Source: Plastoroseomonas sp036499545 | Lineage (GTDB): Bacteria > Pseudomonadota > Alphaproteobacteria > Acetobacterales > Acetobacteraceae | Assembly (NCBI GenBank): GCA_036499545.1 | Contig: DASYDR010000327.1 | Span: 1 to 5,328, forward strand | Reading direction: 5' to 3' | Length of the DNA: 5,328 nt | Shown: one piece after another, positions 1-5,034 of the stretch | How the letters are laid out: every line of letters begins with the position of its first letter | Numbering within the stretch: the first letter of the stretch is position 1 | Notes under the pieces: generated by a model | Told to the model about the DNA's origin: nothing | The model's database searches: none | What the model saw: the letters and a program-made list of their open reading frames with translations, nothing else | Translations under genes and position numbers: made by a program

Positions 1-474
1 GCCGCCATGCTGGGCGGTGAAGGGATTGCCCGGCGCCCCGGCACGCGGGCCGGTCAGCCCATGCGCGGTCAGCACCAGCATCGGTCGCCGGGCCGGATCG
101 TCCCGCGCCGGCAACAGCGTACCCAGCGCGGCACCCGCTTCGCTTTCCGGCGCCCAGAGCACCAGGTCCGCCTCCCGCGCCAGGCCGGCGATATGCTGCG
201 CGTCCCCCGGCCGATCGGCATCCCACGGCAAGGCCCGCTTGCCGTGATTGAGGTAGGCGAAGAAGGCACTGTCCCCAGCCGGCCCGCAGCGCGGTGCGGC
301 CGCGCGCAGCGGATCGCCGCCGGGCGGTTCCGGCCGCAGTACCTCGGCGCCGAGATCGGCGAGCAGCCGGGCGGCGAAGGCGAGCGATATGTCGCAGCCA
401 AGCTCCAGCACGCGCAGCCCGACGAGCGGCGCCAGCACGGCACTGTCTTCCGCGGCCGCCACGCCGCGCGTCAC
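1..474 (-). CDS. CaiB/BaiF family III CoA-transferase, N-terminal 158 residues (cut by window edge)
   Basis: Family III CoA-transferases move CoA between acyl-CoA and a free carboxylic acid in the cytoplasm. The visible part begins with the typical beta-strand and Rossmann-like segment: GLRVLELG at residues 19-26, then ADLGAEVLRPEPPGGDPLR at 39-57, matching the family's 'DLGA-V-K-E-P-GGD--R' signature. FFAYLNHGKRAL at 71-82 matches the usual 'F..LNRGKRSL' block. A further family-like block, LTAHGLTGPRAGAPGN, is at 135-150. The family's catalytic aspartate (near residue 169 in formyl-CoA transferase) would lie just beyond the window, so activity cannot be judged. The GTG start at 474 is chosen because it overlaps the upstream stop as GTGA, a common sign of translational coupling; no ATG lies nearby in frame. 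It is downstream of, and co-transcribed with, the dehydratase gene. The acyl substrate is unknown. Family assignment is firm; the exact start is moderately sure. Confidence 0.88.
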   Translation of the reverse strand, partial: MTRGVAAAEDSAVLAPLVGLRVLELGCDISLAFAARLLADLGAEVLRPEPPGGDPLRAAAPRCGPAGDSAFFAYLNHGKRALPWDADRPGDAQHIAGLAREADLVLWAPESEAGAALGTLLPARDDPARRPMLVLTAHGLTGPRAGAPGNPFTAQHGG

Positions 475-962
475 CGCAGCAGCAAGGTGGTGGTGGAGCG
501 CAGCAAGGGGCGGCGGTCGGTGCCGGCGGCGAATTCATCATCGATGACGACGATCACCATCGGGCCGCTGCGCGCCTGGCGTTGCCGCACATCACGATAG
601 GTGCTGCGGCAGAAGATCCGTTCGCCGAGCCGGGCATGGTCGAAGAACTCGTATTCATAGCCGCCGTTCAGCACGCCGGAGAGGCGGACCGGCATGCGCG
701 GCAGATGCGGCCGCAGCACGCGCGTCTCGCCGTCGAATTCCGGATCGCCGCGGCCTTCCAACGGATCCCAGGCCTCATCCGCCGGCCGGCGGAAGGCATG
801 CACCGCGAAGGCGAGCGGTGCGGCCATGCGATGGCGCGGATTGGTATCCATGGTCGCCTGGGCGAAGCGGCGCAATTCGCTCGCTTCGACCGGATGCGTT
901 GCCTCCACCCAATCGGATCGCAGGCCGATCAGACTGCGCGCGGCCTCGGTGACGAGGTCCAT
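471..962 (-). CDS. FAS1-like / MaoC-type hot-dog dehydratase, stand-alone single domain (163 aa)
   Basis: This is a small cytoplasmic protein resembling the N-terminal FAS1-like dehydratase domain of two-hot-dog hydratases (mesaconyl-C4-CoA/3-methylfumaryl-CoA hydratase and HTD2-like proteins). Recognisable blocks are LIGLRSDWVEATHPVEASEL (11-30), ATMDTNPRH (36-44), AAPLAFAVHAFRRP (47-60), and the C-terminal strand set from NGGYEYEFF (99-107) through RSGPMVIVV (131-139) to STTTLLLR. D39-x-N41-P42-x-H44 resembles the hydratase-2 motif (D-x-N-P-x-H), although the preceding glycine is M38. The loop normally between this motif and the 'APP.F' strand is very short. The start at 962 is supported by AGGAGG 9 nt upstream; an in-frame ATG at 1022 would add 20 residues but has no such site. 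The stop overlaps the CoA-transferase GTG start. It probably hydrates or dehydrates an acyl-CoA made by that transferase, possibly with a second hot-dog partner encoded elsewhere. The substrate is not determinable. Confidence 0.85.
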   Translation of the reverse strand: MDLVTEAARSLIGLRSDWVEATHPVEASELRRFAQATMDTNPRHRMAAPLAFAVHAFRRPADEAWDPLEGRGDPEFDGETRVLRPHLPRMPVRLSGVLNGGYEYEFFDHARLGERIFCRSTYRDVRQRQARSGPMVIVVIDDEFAAGTDRRPLLRSTTTLLLR

Positions 963-971
963 GCCGGATTT

Positions 972-977
972 CCTCCT
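972..977 (-). promoter_or_regulatory. Shine-Dalgarno site that fixes the dehydratase start
   Basis: The leftward strand reads AGGAGG, a perfect anti-16S match, with 9 nt before the ATG at 962. It favours this start over the longer in-frame ATG at 1022. Confidence 0.8.
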
Positions 978-1026
978 GCCGCCCATCCGGATCGCCGTGG
1001 CGGCCTGGATGAGTGTCCACACTTTG

Positions 1027-1051
1027 GTGGATTGATCAGCACATCATCCAC
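1027..1051. promoter_or_regulatory. Operator-like inverted repeat in the divergent control region
   Basis: GTGGAT (1027-1032) is mirrored by ATCCAC (1046-1051). The match continues inward (GAT at 1034-1036, ATC at 1043-1045) if T1033 is bulged, giving 9 paired positions around a 6-nt centre. A further TCCAC at 1016-1020 is an inverted copy of the left arm, so half-sites occur at 1016, 1027 and 1047. It sits between the two divergent starts, 28 bp upstream of the -35 element of the rightward promoter. That is suitable for a dimeric regulator acting on both operons. The regulator is unknown and none is encoded in the window. The repeat is directly visible; its function is inferred. Confidence 0.45.
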
Positions 1052-1058
1052 GAAACAG

Positions 1059-1068
1059 GCGTGCACGC
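1059..1068. repeat. 10-bp perfect palindrome GCGTGCACGC
   Basis: GCGTGCACGC is fully self-complementary and lies 10 bp upstream of the -35 element of the candidate rightward promoter. Flanking ACAGG (1055-1059) and CCTGT (1075-1079) form another short inverted pair that is not concentric with it. It may be a second operator. High GC makes chance palindromes more likely, so the functional claim is weak. Confidence 0.35.
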
Positions 1069-1078
1069 AATATTCCTG

Positions 1079-1107
1079 TCGACACTTTTGCGGCCGCGCG
1101 CGATAAA
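1079..1107 (+). promoter_or_regulatory. Candidate sigma70-type promoter for the oxidoreductase-Bug operon
   Basis: TCGACA at 1079-1084 (5 of 6 to TTGACA) is separated by 17 bp from GATAAA at 1102-1107 (4 of 6 to TATAAT). A transcript would begin near 1114 and carry a leader of about 39 nt that includes the hairpin at 1121-1139. It is the best-spaced promoter match I found upstream of the start at 1153. No equally good promoter was seen for the leftward operon. Confidence 0.5.
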
Positions 1108-1120
1108 CACCGCAACAAAA

Positions 1121-1139
1121 CGGAGGCGCCAAGCCTCCG
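1121..1139 (+). promoter_or_regulatory. 5'-UTR hairpin beside the ribosome binding site
   Basis: CGGAGGC (1121-1127) and GCCTCCG (1133-1139) are perfect 7-bp complements around a 5-nt loop (GCCAA). The real ribosome binding site, GGGAGG (1139-1144), follows directly, 8 nt before the ATG at 1153. CCTC within the right arm could instead pair with GAGG of that site (3-nt loop CGG), so two pairings compete. There is no T-tract, so it is not an intrinsic terminator. A role in controlling translation or in mRNA stability is inferred. Confidence 0.4.
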
Positions 1140-1152
1140 GGAGGAAACCCGC

Positions 1153-2157
1153 ATGAGGGTCGCGTTCATCGGCGCGTCGCATTGGCACCTGCCGCTCTAT
1201 CTGGAGCCGGCGCTGGCATTGCCTGACGTCCGGCTCGCCGGCGTCAGCGACCCCGATCCGGCCAAGGCCGAAGCCCTCGGCCAGCAGTGGCAATGTCCTT
1301 TCGATCGCGACTACCGCGCGCTCTGCCGGCGCGAACGGCCGGATTTCGTCTTCGCGCTCGGCCGCCATGCCGACATGGCGGCGCAGGCGGAATTCCTCAT
1401 CGGCGAAGGCATCCCCTTCACGCTTGAGAAGCCCTGCGGCCTCGACAGTGCCGAAGTCGAACGCATCGCGCGCCTGGCCCGCGCGCGCGGCGCCTTCGCG
1501 GCGGTGCCGCTGGTGCTGCGCAACGGTGACTTCTTCCGGCTGCTGCAGGATCTCGCGGCGTCCGATGGCGGCGTGCAGCATATGGGCTTCCGCTTCATCG
1601 CCGGCTTCGCGCAGCGCTACCTGGATGCCGGCTGCGCCTGGAACCTCGATCCCGCCACGGCCGGCGGCGGCTGCATCCTCAACCTCGGCGTCCATTTCAT
1701 CGACATCGTGCAGGCACTCTGGGGCGACGCGGCGCGGCCGGTGGCGGCGACGCTGTCCAATGCCGCCTGGGGTCATCCGGTGGAGGATTACGGCGCCATC
1801 ACCTTCGCCGGTCCCGGGGATGCGCTGGCGCAGGTGGAGACCGGTTATCTCTACCCCGCTCCGACCAGCCAGTTCGACCTGCATTTCGCGCTGCGCACGC
1901 CCCGCCACTACATCGTGGTGCCGGATCCGGAGACGGTGGCGATCACCGCGCGCGATGGGACGCGGCGGGTGGTCGCGACCCACACTACCAATGTCGGGCA
2001 ATACCCGCCCTTCGTCCGCGACGTGCTCGACCGCGCGCGCCGGGGCGTGGCGCCGCTCGCCGATCTCGACACCATGCTGCCGGTCATGCGGCTGACCGAA
2101 GCGGCCTATGCCCTGGCCGGACAGCCGCTGCGCACCGCGCATCGGCGCCGAAGCTGA
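1153..2157 (+). CDS. Gfo/Idh/MocA family oxidoreductase (334 aa)
   Basis: The protein resembles NAD(P)-dependent dehydrogenases and related enzymes of the Gfo/Idh/MocA superfamily, which usually act on sugars, inositols or other polyols and acids in the cytoplasm. It has an N-terminal Rossmann domain (about 1-120): MRVAFIGASHWH, the VSDPD acidic strand end at 31-35, and the hallmark EKP at 92-94 with the usual catalytic-region lysine K93. A C-terminal alpha/beta domain carries GGGCILNLGVHFID at 171-184, matching 'GGG-l-D-G-H-iD' with H181 and D184 kept but Asn177 in place of the common Asp. The length is normal for the family. The dinucleotide loop reads G7-A-S9-H-W-H12, where the family normally has G-x-G-x-x-G/A, so cofactor use may differ. 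GGGAGG 8 nt upstream supports the start. It is first in an operon with the Bug gene, 53 bp apart. The substrate is unknown. Confidence 0.88.
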   Translation: MRVAFIGASHWHLPLYLEPALALPDVRLAGVSDPDPAKAEALGQQWQCPFDRDYRALCRRERPDFVFALGRHADMAAQAEFLIGEGIPFTLEKPCGLDSAEVERIARLARARGAFAAVPLVLRNGDFFRLLQDLAASDGGVQHMGFRFIAGFAQRYLDAGCAWNLDPATAGGGCILNLGVHFIDIVQALWGDAARPVAATLSNAAWGHPVEDYGAITFAGPGDALAQVETGYLYPAPTSQFDLHFALRTPRHYIVVPDPETVAITARDGTRRVVATHTTNVGQYPPFVRDVLDRARRGVAPLADLDTMLPVMRLTEAAYALAGQPLRTAHRRRS

Positions 2158-2210
2158 CGGAGACCACCGCACCAACGCCGACGACACCACAATCTGGGGG
2201 GAACAAGACG

Positions 2211-3203
2211 ATGGCGCATCCAGCATCCACCGTTCCGCGCCGCCGATTGGCCCTGGCGGCAGCCTTGCTCACGCTGGCGGGCGGGACCGCGGCGGCCGCG
2301 GAGTTTCCGCAGCGCCCGGTGCGCATGGTGGTGCCCTATGCGGCCGGCGGCGGCACCGACGTCGTCGCCCGCGCCCTGGCCCAGGCCATGACCGGGCAGT
2401 TGCCGCAGCCCGTGGTGGTGGAGAACCGCGCCGGTGCCGGCGGCATGCTGGGCGCGGAATCGGTCGCGCGGTCCGCCCCCGATGCGCACACGATCCTGTT
2501 CACCAATACCGGCCATGCCGTGCTGCGCATCGTGGCGCCGAATGCCAGCCTCGATATCCAGCAGGCGCTGACGCCGATCACCATCGTGTCCGAAGCGCCG
2601 ATGATCATGATGGTGGCGAACAGCGTTCCGGCCCGCGACCTGCCGGAATTCCTGGCGCTGATCCGTGCCAATCCCGGCCGCTACGATTATGGCAGCACCG
2701 GCACCGGCGGCAGCAACGGCATGACCGCGATGATGTTCGTACGTGCCGCCGGCCTCGCCATGAGCGAGATCCCCTATCGCGGCGGCGCGCCGGCCACGCT
2801 CGACCTGGTCGCCGGCCGCATCGCCATGCTCTGGGACGCGAGTTCGACCGCGCTGCAGACCGTGCGCGGCGGCCAGGTGCGCGCGATGGCGGTATCGACC
2901 GCGCAGCGCAGCCCGTCCGCCCCCGACTTGCCGACCCTGCTGGAAGCCGGCGTGCCGGCATCGATGAGCATCTGGATGGGCCTGTTCGTCCCCGCCGCGA
3001 CACCGCCCGAGCTGCGCGACGCCCTGCATGCGGCGGTCGTGCATGCCCTGCAGGACGACAATCTGCGCCGCCGCCTGACCGAATTCGGCACCGACCGCGT
3101 CCCGGCCCTCAGCCCCGCGGAGAGCAGCCGCTATGTCGCGGCGGAGGTGGAGCGCTGGGAAGCCCTGCTGCGCGGCGCGGAGCCCTACGCGCCGCCACGC
3201 TGA
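2211..3203 (+). CDS. Bug family (tripartite tricarboxylate transporter) periplasmic solute-binding protein (330 aa)
   Basis: Bug/TctC proteins bind small carboxylates or similar solutes in the periplasm and may pass them to a TctA/TctB membrane complex. Residues 1-30 are a Sec signal peptide: R10-R12, a hydrophobic run LALAAALLTLAGG, and an Ala-rich cleavage site probably before E31. The mature start EFPQRPVRMVVPYAAGGGTD (31-50) is the classic Bug N terminus. It is followed by VVVENRAGAGG (68-78), YDYGSTGTGGSNG (158-170), IPYRGGAPATLDLVAGRI (187-204) and APDLPTLLEAG (237-247), all canonical blocks in order. The length is typical. A purine-rich GGGGGGA (2196-2202) lies 8 nt before the ATG. No tctA or tctB gene is adjacent, which is usual for the many orphan Bug proteins of beta- and alphaproteobacteria. 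Its place after the oxidoreductase, and divergent from acyl-CoA genes, suggests an organic-acid ligand (inference). Confidence 0.93.
   Translation: MAHPASTVPRRRLALAAALLTLAGGTAAAAEFPQRPVRMVVPYAAGGGTDVVARALAQAMTGQLPQPVVVENRAGAGGMLGAESVARSAPDAHTILFTNTGHAVLRIVAPNASLDIQQALTPITIVSEAPMIMMVANSVPARDLPEFLALIRANPGRYDYGSTGTGGSNGMTAMMFVRAAGLAMSEIPYRGGAPATLDLVAGRIAMLWDASSTALQTVRGGQVRAMAVSTAQRSPSAPDLPTLLEAGVPASMSIWMGLFVPAATPPELRDALHAAVVHALQDDNLRRRLTEFGTDRVPALSPAESSRYVAAEVERWEALLRGAEPYAPPR
3172..3195. repeat. GC-only 8-bp inverted repeat at the end of the Bug gene
   Basis: GCGGCGCG (3172-3179) and CGCGCCGC (3188-3195) pair perfectly around an 8-nt loop, ending 5 nt before the Bug stop codon and 14 nt from the stop of the convergent CYTH gene. 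No T-tract follows on either strand, so it is not a standard intrinsic terminator. It may slow transcription or protect mRNA ends where the two convergent genes meet. Chance is possible at this GC content. Confidence 0.3.
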
Positions 3204-3209
3204 GATCGG

Positions 3210-3680
3210 CTACAGTTCGGGGATACCGGCGGCCCGCGCCAGGTTGGCGTTCTGGAAGCGCGGATCGCCGGAGACTTCCCGGCCCGTCCAGCCCGGCAGC
3301 GCCACCTCCTGATCGGCGGCATCGAGTTCGACTTCCGCCATCACCAGCCCGGCGAGGTGGCCGGCGAATTCGTCGACCTCCCACACCAGGCCCGCATGCG
3401 CGACGCGGGTGCGATGCTTCTCGATCAGCGGCGCGGCGCAATGGCCGGCCAGCAGCGCTTCCGCATCCTCGGCCGGGATCGTGTATTCGAACTCGGCCCG
3501 CGCCGTGAGCCCGGGGCCCTTCAGGGTCAGCACGCCGCGCTCGCCTTCCAGGCGCACGCGCACCGTCATGCTGCCGCCCGCCGCGACATAGCCCTGGCGC
3601 ATCCGGATCGCGGGGCCGGTCGCGGCCTGCCGCCAATCCTCGCTGGTGACCAGGAACTTGCGCTCGATCTCGACGGGCAT
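3210..3680 (-). CDS. CYTH-domain protein, probable triphosphate tunnel metalloenzyme (156 aa)
   Basis: CYTH/triphosphate tunnel metalloenzymes fold into an eight-stranded tunnel whose charged lining binds triphosphates with a divalent metal. Small bacterial members typically hydrolyse inorganic tripolyphosphate; relatives include class IV adenylate cyclases and thiamine triphosphatases. The signature ExExK is present as E4-I-E6-R-K8. Alternating charged strands follow: R26/R28, R41/R43 (TVRVRL), K54 (LTLKGP), E63/E65 (AEFEYTIP), K88/R90 (EKHRTRV), E101/D103/E104 (WEVDEF), and E116/E118 (MAEVELD). The final NANL block before the C terminus is also typical. The start at 3680 puts the ExExK at the usual place, with GGAAGG 5 nt upstream; a longer in-frame start at 3782 would add an unrelated Arg-rich stretch. 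It is monocistronic, convergent with the Bug gene and divergent from pstS. Inorganic triphosphatase is favoured over cyclase by size and motif pattern; the reaction is inferred. Confidence 0.88.
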   Translation of the reverse strand: MPVEIERKFLVTSEDWRQAATGPAIRMRQGYVAAGGSMTVRVRLEGERGVLTLKGPGLTARAEFEYTIPAEDAEALLAGHCAAPLIEKHRTRVAHAGLVWEVDEFAGHLAGLVMAEVELDAADQEVALPGWTGREVSGDPRFQNANLARAAGIPEL

Positions 3681-3695
3681 GGCGGCCTTCCGGCA

Positions 3696-3707
3696 GGGGT
3701 GCACCCC
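3696..3707. repeat. 12-bp perfect palindrome GGGGTGCACCCC
   Basis: The palindrome lies 15 bp upstream of the CYTH start codon, in its leader or promoter-proximal DNA. It has the same GTGCAC core as the palindrome at 1059-1068. It could be an operator or a small hairpin near the ribosome binding site of the leftward transcript. Function is not established. Confidence 0.35.
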
Positions 3708-3790
3708 CATACTGCCACAGTGCGCGCTCCGCGTGCAGCGACGGGCACGGCCCGCAACCCGGCTGCCCCGGCTTTCATCCAAGCATCATT

Positions 3791-3851
3791 GGACCGGTTT
3801 CTTGCATCACCTTAACCACAAATCCATGATAGCGCCAGGAAAAGCCGGTCC
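3791..3851. repeat. Long-range inverted repeat bracketing the pstS promoter region
   Basis: GGACCGGTTT (3791-3800) is complementary to AAAGCCGGTCC (3841-3851) apart from one unpaired base: seven pairs, a bulge, then three pairs. The 40-bp interior is the A/T-rich core of the gap and contains the candidate -35 and -10 elements. It could be paired operator half-sites. The arms are short, so chance cannot be excluded. Confidence 0.25.
3802..3830 (+). promoter_or_regulatory. Weak candidate promoter for the PstS-like gene
   Basis: TTGCAT (3802-3807; 3 of 6 to TTGACA) lies 17 bp from CATGAT (3825-3830; 4 of 6 to TATAAT) in the most A/T-rich part of the gap. A transcript would start near 3837, leaving a leader of about 80 nt. 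A clear PhoB box (two CTGTCAT-type repeats 11 bp apart) was not found, so phosphate control is not shown. Confidence 0.25.
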
Positions 3852-3918
3852 ACATGACTGGTTGCGCCACGCCGGATGACCGTGCGCGGCCCCCTTGCGC
3901 ATCGCTTTGGGGGCTTCG

Positions 3919-4971
3919 ATGGCAAGGCGTTTCCTCTCCACGATCCTGGTGCTGGCCGCCGCACTGCTCGCGCCAGATTCGGCGCAATCCCAAGGATTTT
4001 CTGGCGCCGGCTCGACCTTCGCGCATCCGGTCCTGGCGCGCTGGGGCCAGGTCTTCTCCACCTTGCAGGGCGAAGGCGGCGGCGTTTTCGCGGCCGATGG
4101 CGGTTTCGATTACGAGCCGGTCGGATCTCTTGCAGGTGTCCTTCGTGTCATTCAAGGCGCGGTGGAATTCGGCGCGACCGACGTGCCGCTTGCACCGGAG
4201 GAACTGGCCCGGCACGAGTTGATCCAATTCCCGATCGTCACCGGCGGCATCGCCGTGGTCGCCAATCTGCGCGGCGTCGCCTCCGAGCGACTGCGCCTGT
4301 CCGGCGCGGTGCTGGCCCGCATCTATCTCGGCGGCATCACCCGCTGGTCGGACCCGGCGATCCGCGCGCTGAACCCGGACGTCACGCTGCCCGATGCCCC
4401 GATCGCGGTCATCCGGCGCGAGGACGGGTCAGGCACCACCTATAATTTCGCCGCCTACCTCGCGGGCGCCAGCCCCGACTGGCGCCAGCAGGTCGGCGTC
4501 GACACCCAGCTCCGCTGGCCGGCCGGCGTCGGCGCGCGCAGCAACGGCGGCCTGGCCGATCTGGTGCAGGCGACGGAGAACGCGATCGGCTTCGTCGATG
4601 CCAGCCAGGTGGCGCGCCTGGCCATGAAGGTCGTGCTGGTCGAGAACCGCGCCGGCCGCTTCGTGGCGCCGAACGCGCAGAGCCTGCAGGCCGCGATGGC
4701 CACAACCGCCTGGGATCCGGCGCGGCATTTCCACCAGCCGCTGGCCGCCCCTGGCGGCGAGGACGCCTATCCGATCACCGCGACGGTCTTCGCGCTGATG
4801 CAGCGCCGCCCGGCCTCCCGCAGCCGGGCGCGCATGACGCAGGACTTCTTCCGCCTGGCGCTGACCGAACGCGCCGCCGATGCCACGGCGCTGGGCTACG
4901 TGCCGCTGCCCGAGGCGGTGGCGCGCCAGGTCACCGCCTATTGGAGCACCGCGGCCACCGCGGCGCGCTGA
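3919..4971 (+). CDS. pstS: PstS-like periplasmic phosphate-binding protein (350 aa)
   Basis: PstS captures inorganic phosphate in the periplasm and normally hands it to the PstCAB ABC transporter. Residues 1-25 form a signal peptide (MARRF, hydrophobic LSTILVLAAALLA, cleavage near SAQSQ). The mature protein opens with GFSGAGSTF (26-34). Ligand blocks line up with E. coli PstS: T33/F34 (GAGSTF), S70 (YEPVGS), D88 (FGATDVPL), and R167-E-D-G-S171-G172-T173 (RREDGSGTTYNF). All expected phosphate contacts therefore seem present. YEPVGSLAGV has lost the usual second glycines of 'GSGGGI'. IGFVDASQVAR (223-233) corresponds to the late hinge block. The ATG at 3919 is preferred because GGGGG lies 5 nt upstream and it gives a compact signal peptide; an in-frame TTG at 3895 would add 8 residues. 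No pstC/A/B genes follow; the next gene is a Na+/Pi-cotransporter homologue, implying an unusual partner. PstS family membership is sure, the transport role less so. Confidence 0.9.
   Translation: MARRFLSTILVLAAALLAPDSAQSQGFSGAGSTFAHPVLARWGQVFSTLQGEGGGVFAADGGFDYEPVGSLAGVLRVIQGAVEFGATDVPLAPEELARHELIQFPIVTGGIAVVANLRGVASERLRLSGAVLARIYLGGITRWSDPAIRALNPDVTLPDAPIAVIRREDGSGTTYNFAAYLAGASPDWRQQVGVDTQLRWPAGVGARSNGGLADLVQATENAIGFVDASQVARLAMKVVLVENRAGRFVAPNAQSLQAAMATTAWDPARHFHQPLAAPGGEDAYPITATVFALMQRRPASRSRARMTQDFFRLALTERAADATALGYVPLPEAVARQVTAYWSTAATAAR
4949..4963 (+). repeat. Short hairpin at the end of the PstS-like gene
   Basis: CCGCGG occurs twice (4949-4954 and 4958-4963) separated by CCA. It can form a 6-bp stem with a 3-nt loop 5 nt before the stop codon. 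Each copy is itself palindromic. No T-tract follows, so it is unlikely to be a terminator. Confidence 0.2.
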
Positions 4972-5027
4972 TGCGCATCACGATCCGCCCCCGCCTGCAC
5001 GCCGCAACCGCCGACCAGGAGCGCTGA
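4971..5027 (+). other. 18-codon open frame overlapping the pstS stop (possible coupling mini-ORF)
   Basis: The pstS stop overlaps an ATG as TGATG. That ATG opens an 18-codon frame beginning MRITIRPRLH and ending at TGA 5025-5027, 7 nt before the transporter ATG at 5035. AGGAG (5017-5021) lies inside it, 13 nt from 5035, which is long for a ribosome binding site. Ribosomes finishing this frame could re-initiate at the transporter start. No homologue is recognised. It may equally be chance. Confidence 0.2.
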
Positions 5028-5034
5028 CCCACCC

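Larger units (their letters stand above)
3681..3918. other. Divergent intergenic region between the CYTH and PstS-like genes
   Basis: This 238-bp stretch shows no convincing coding frame: the open frames crossing it lack protein-like composition and merely extend into neighbouring genes. Its centre (about 3800-3835) is markedly richer in A/T than the surroundings, as expected for promoters. It contains a 12-bp palindrome (3696-3707), a long-range inverted repeat (3791-3851) and a candidate promoter (3802-3830). Confidence 0.6.

Noticed and set aside
1036..2226. Long 396-codon open frame antisense to the oxidoreductase gene
   Set aside because: Its translation is rich in Arg, His and Gly, shows no family motifs, and mirrors the high-GC codon pattern of the real gene on the other strand.
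2106..3044. 312-codon leftward open frame antisense to the Bug gene
   Set aside because: The composition is His/Arg/Gly-rich with no motif, while the Bug protein opposite has all canonical blocks.
2108..3508. 466-codon rightward open frame across the Bug and CYTH genes
   Set aside because: It is very Arg/Pro/Ala-rich without recognisable domains, and overlaps the well-supported Bug gene in another frame and the CYTH gene on the opposite strand. It is a GC-driven shadow frame.
3681..3782. N-terminal extension of the CYTH gene to an in-frame start at 3782
   Set aside because: The added residues are Arg/Cys/Ser-rich and unlike the family, whose members begin directly before ExExK; the start at 3680 has its own ribosome binding site.
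3804..3832. Possible PhoB box upstream of pstS (leftward-strand CTATCAT at 3826-3832)
   Set aside because: Only one half-site matches well; the next repeat at 11-bp spacing (TTGTGGT, 3815-3821) matches 4 of 7 and the third does not match.
3895..3918. TTG start at 3895 for the PstS-like protein
   Set aside because: The ATG at 3919 has a nearby G-rich binding site and gives a standard signal peptide; the extra 8 residues add nothing recognisable.
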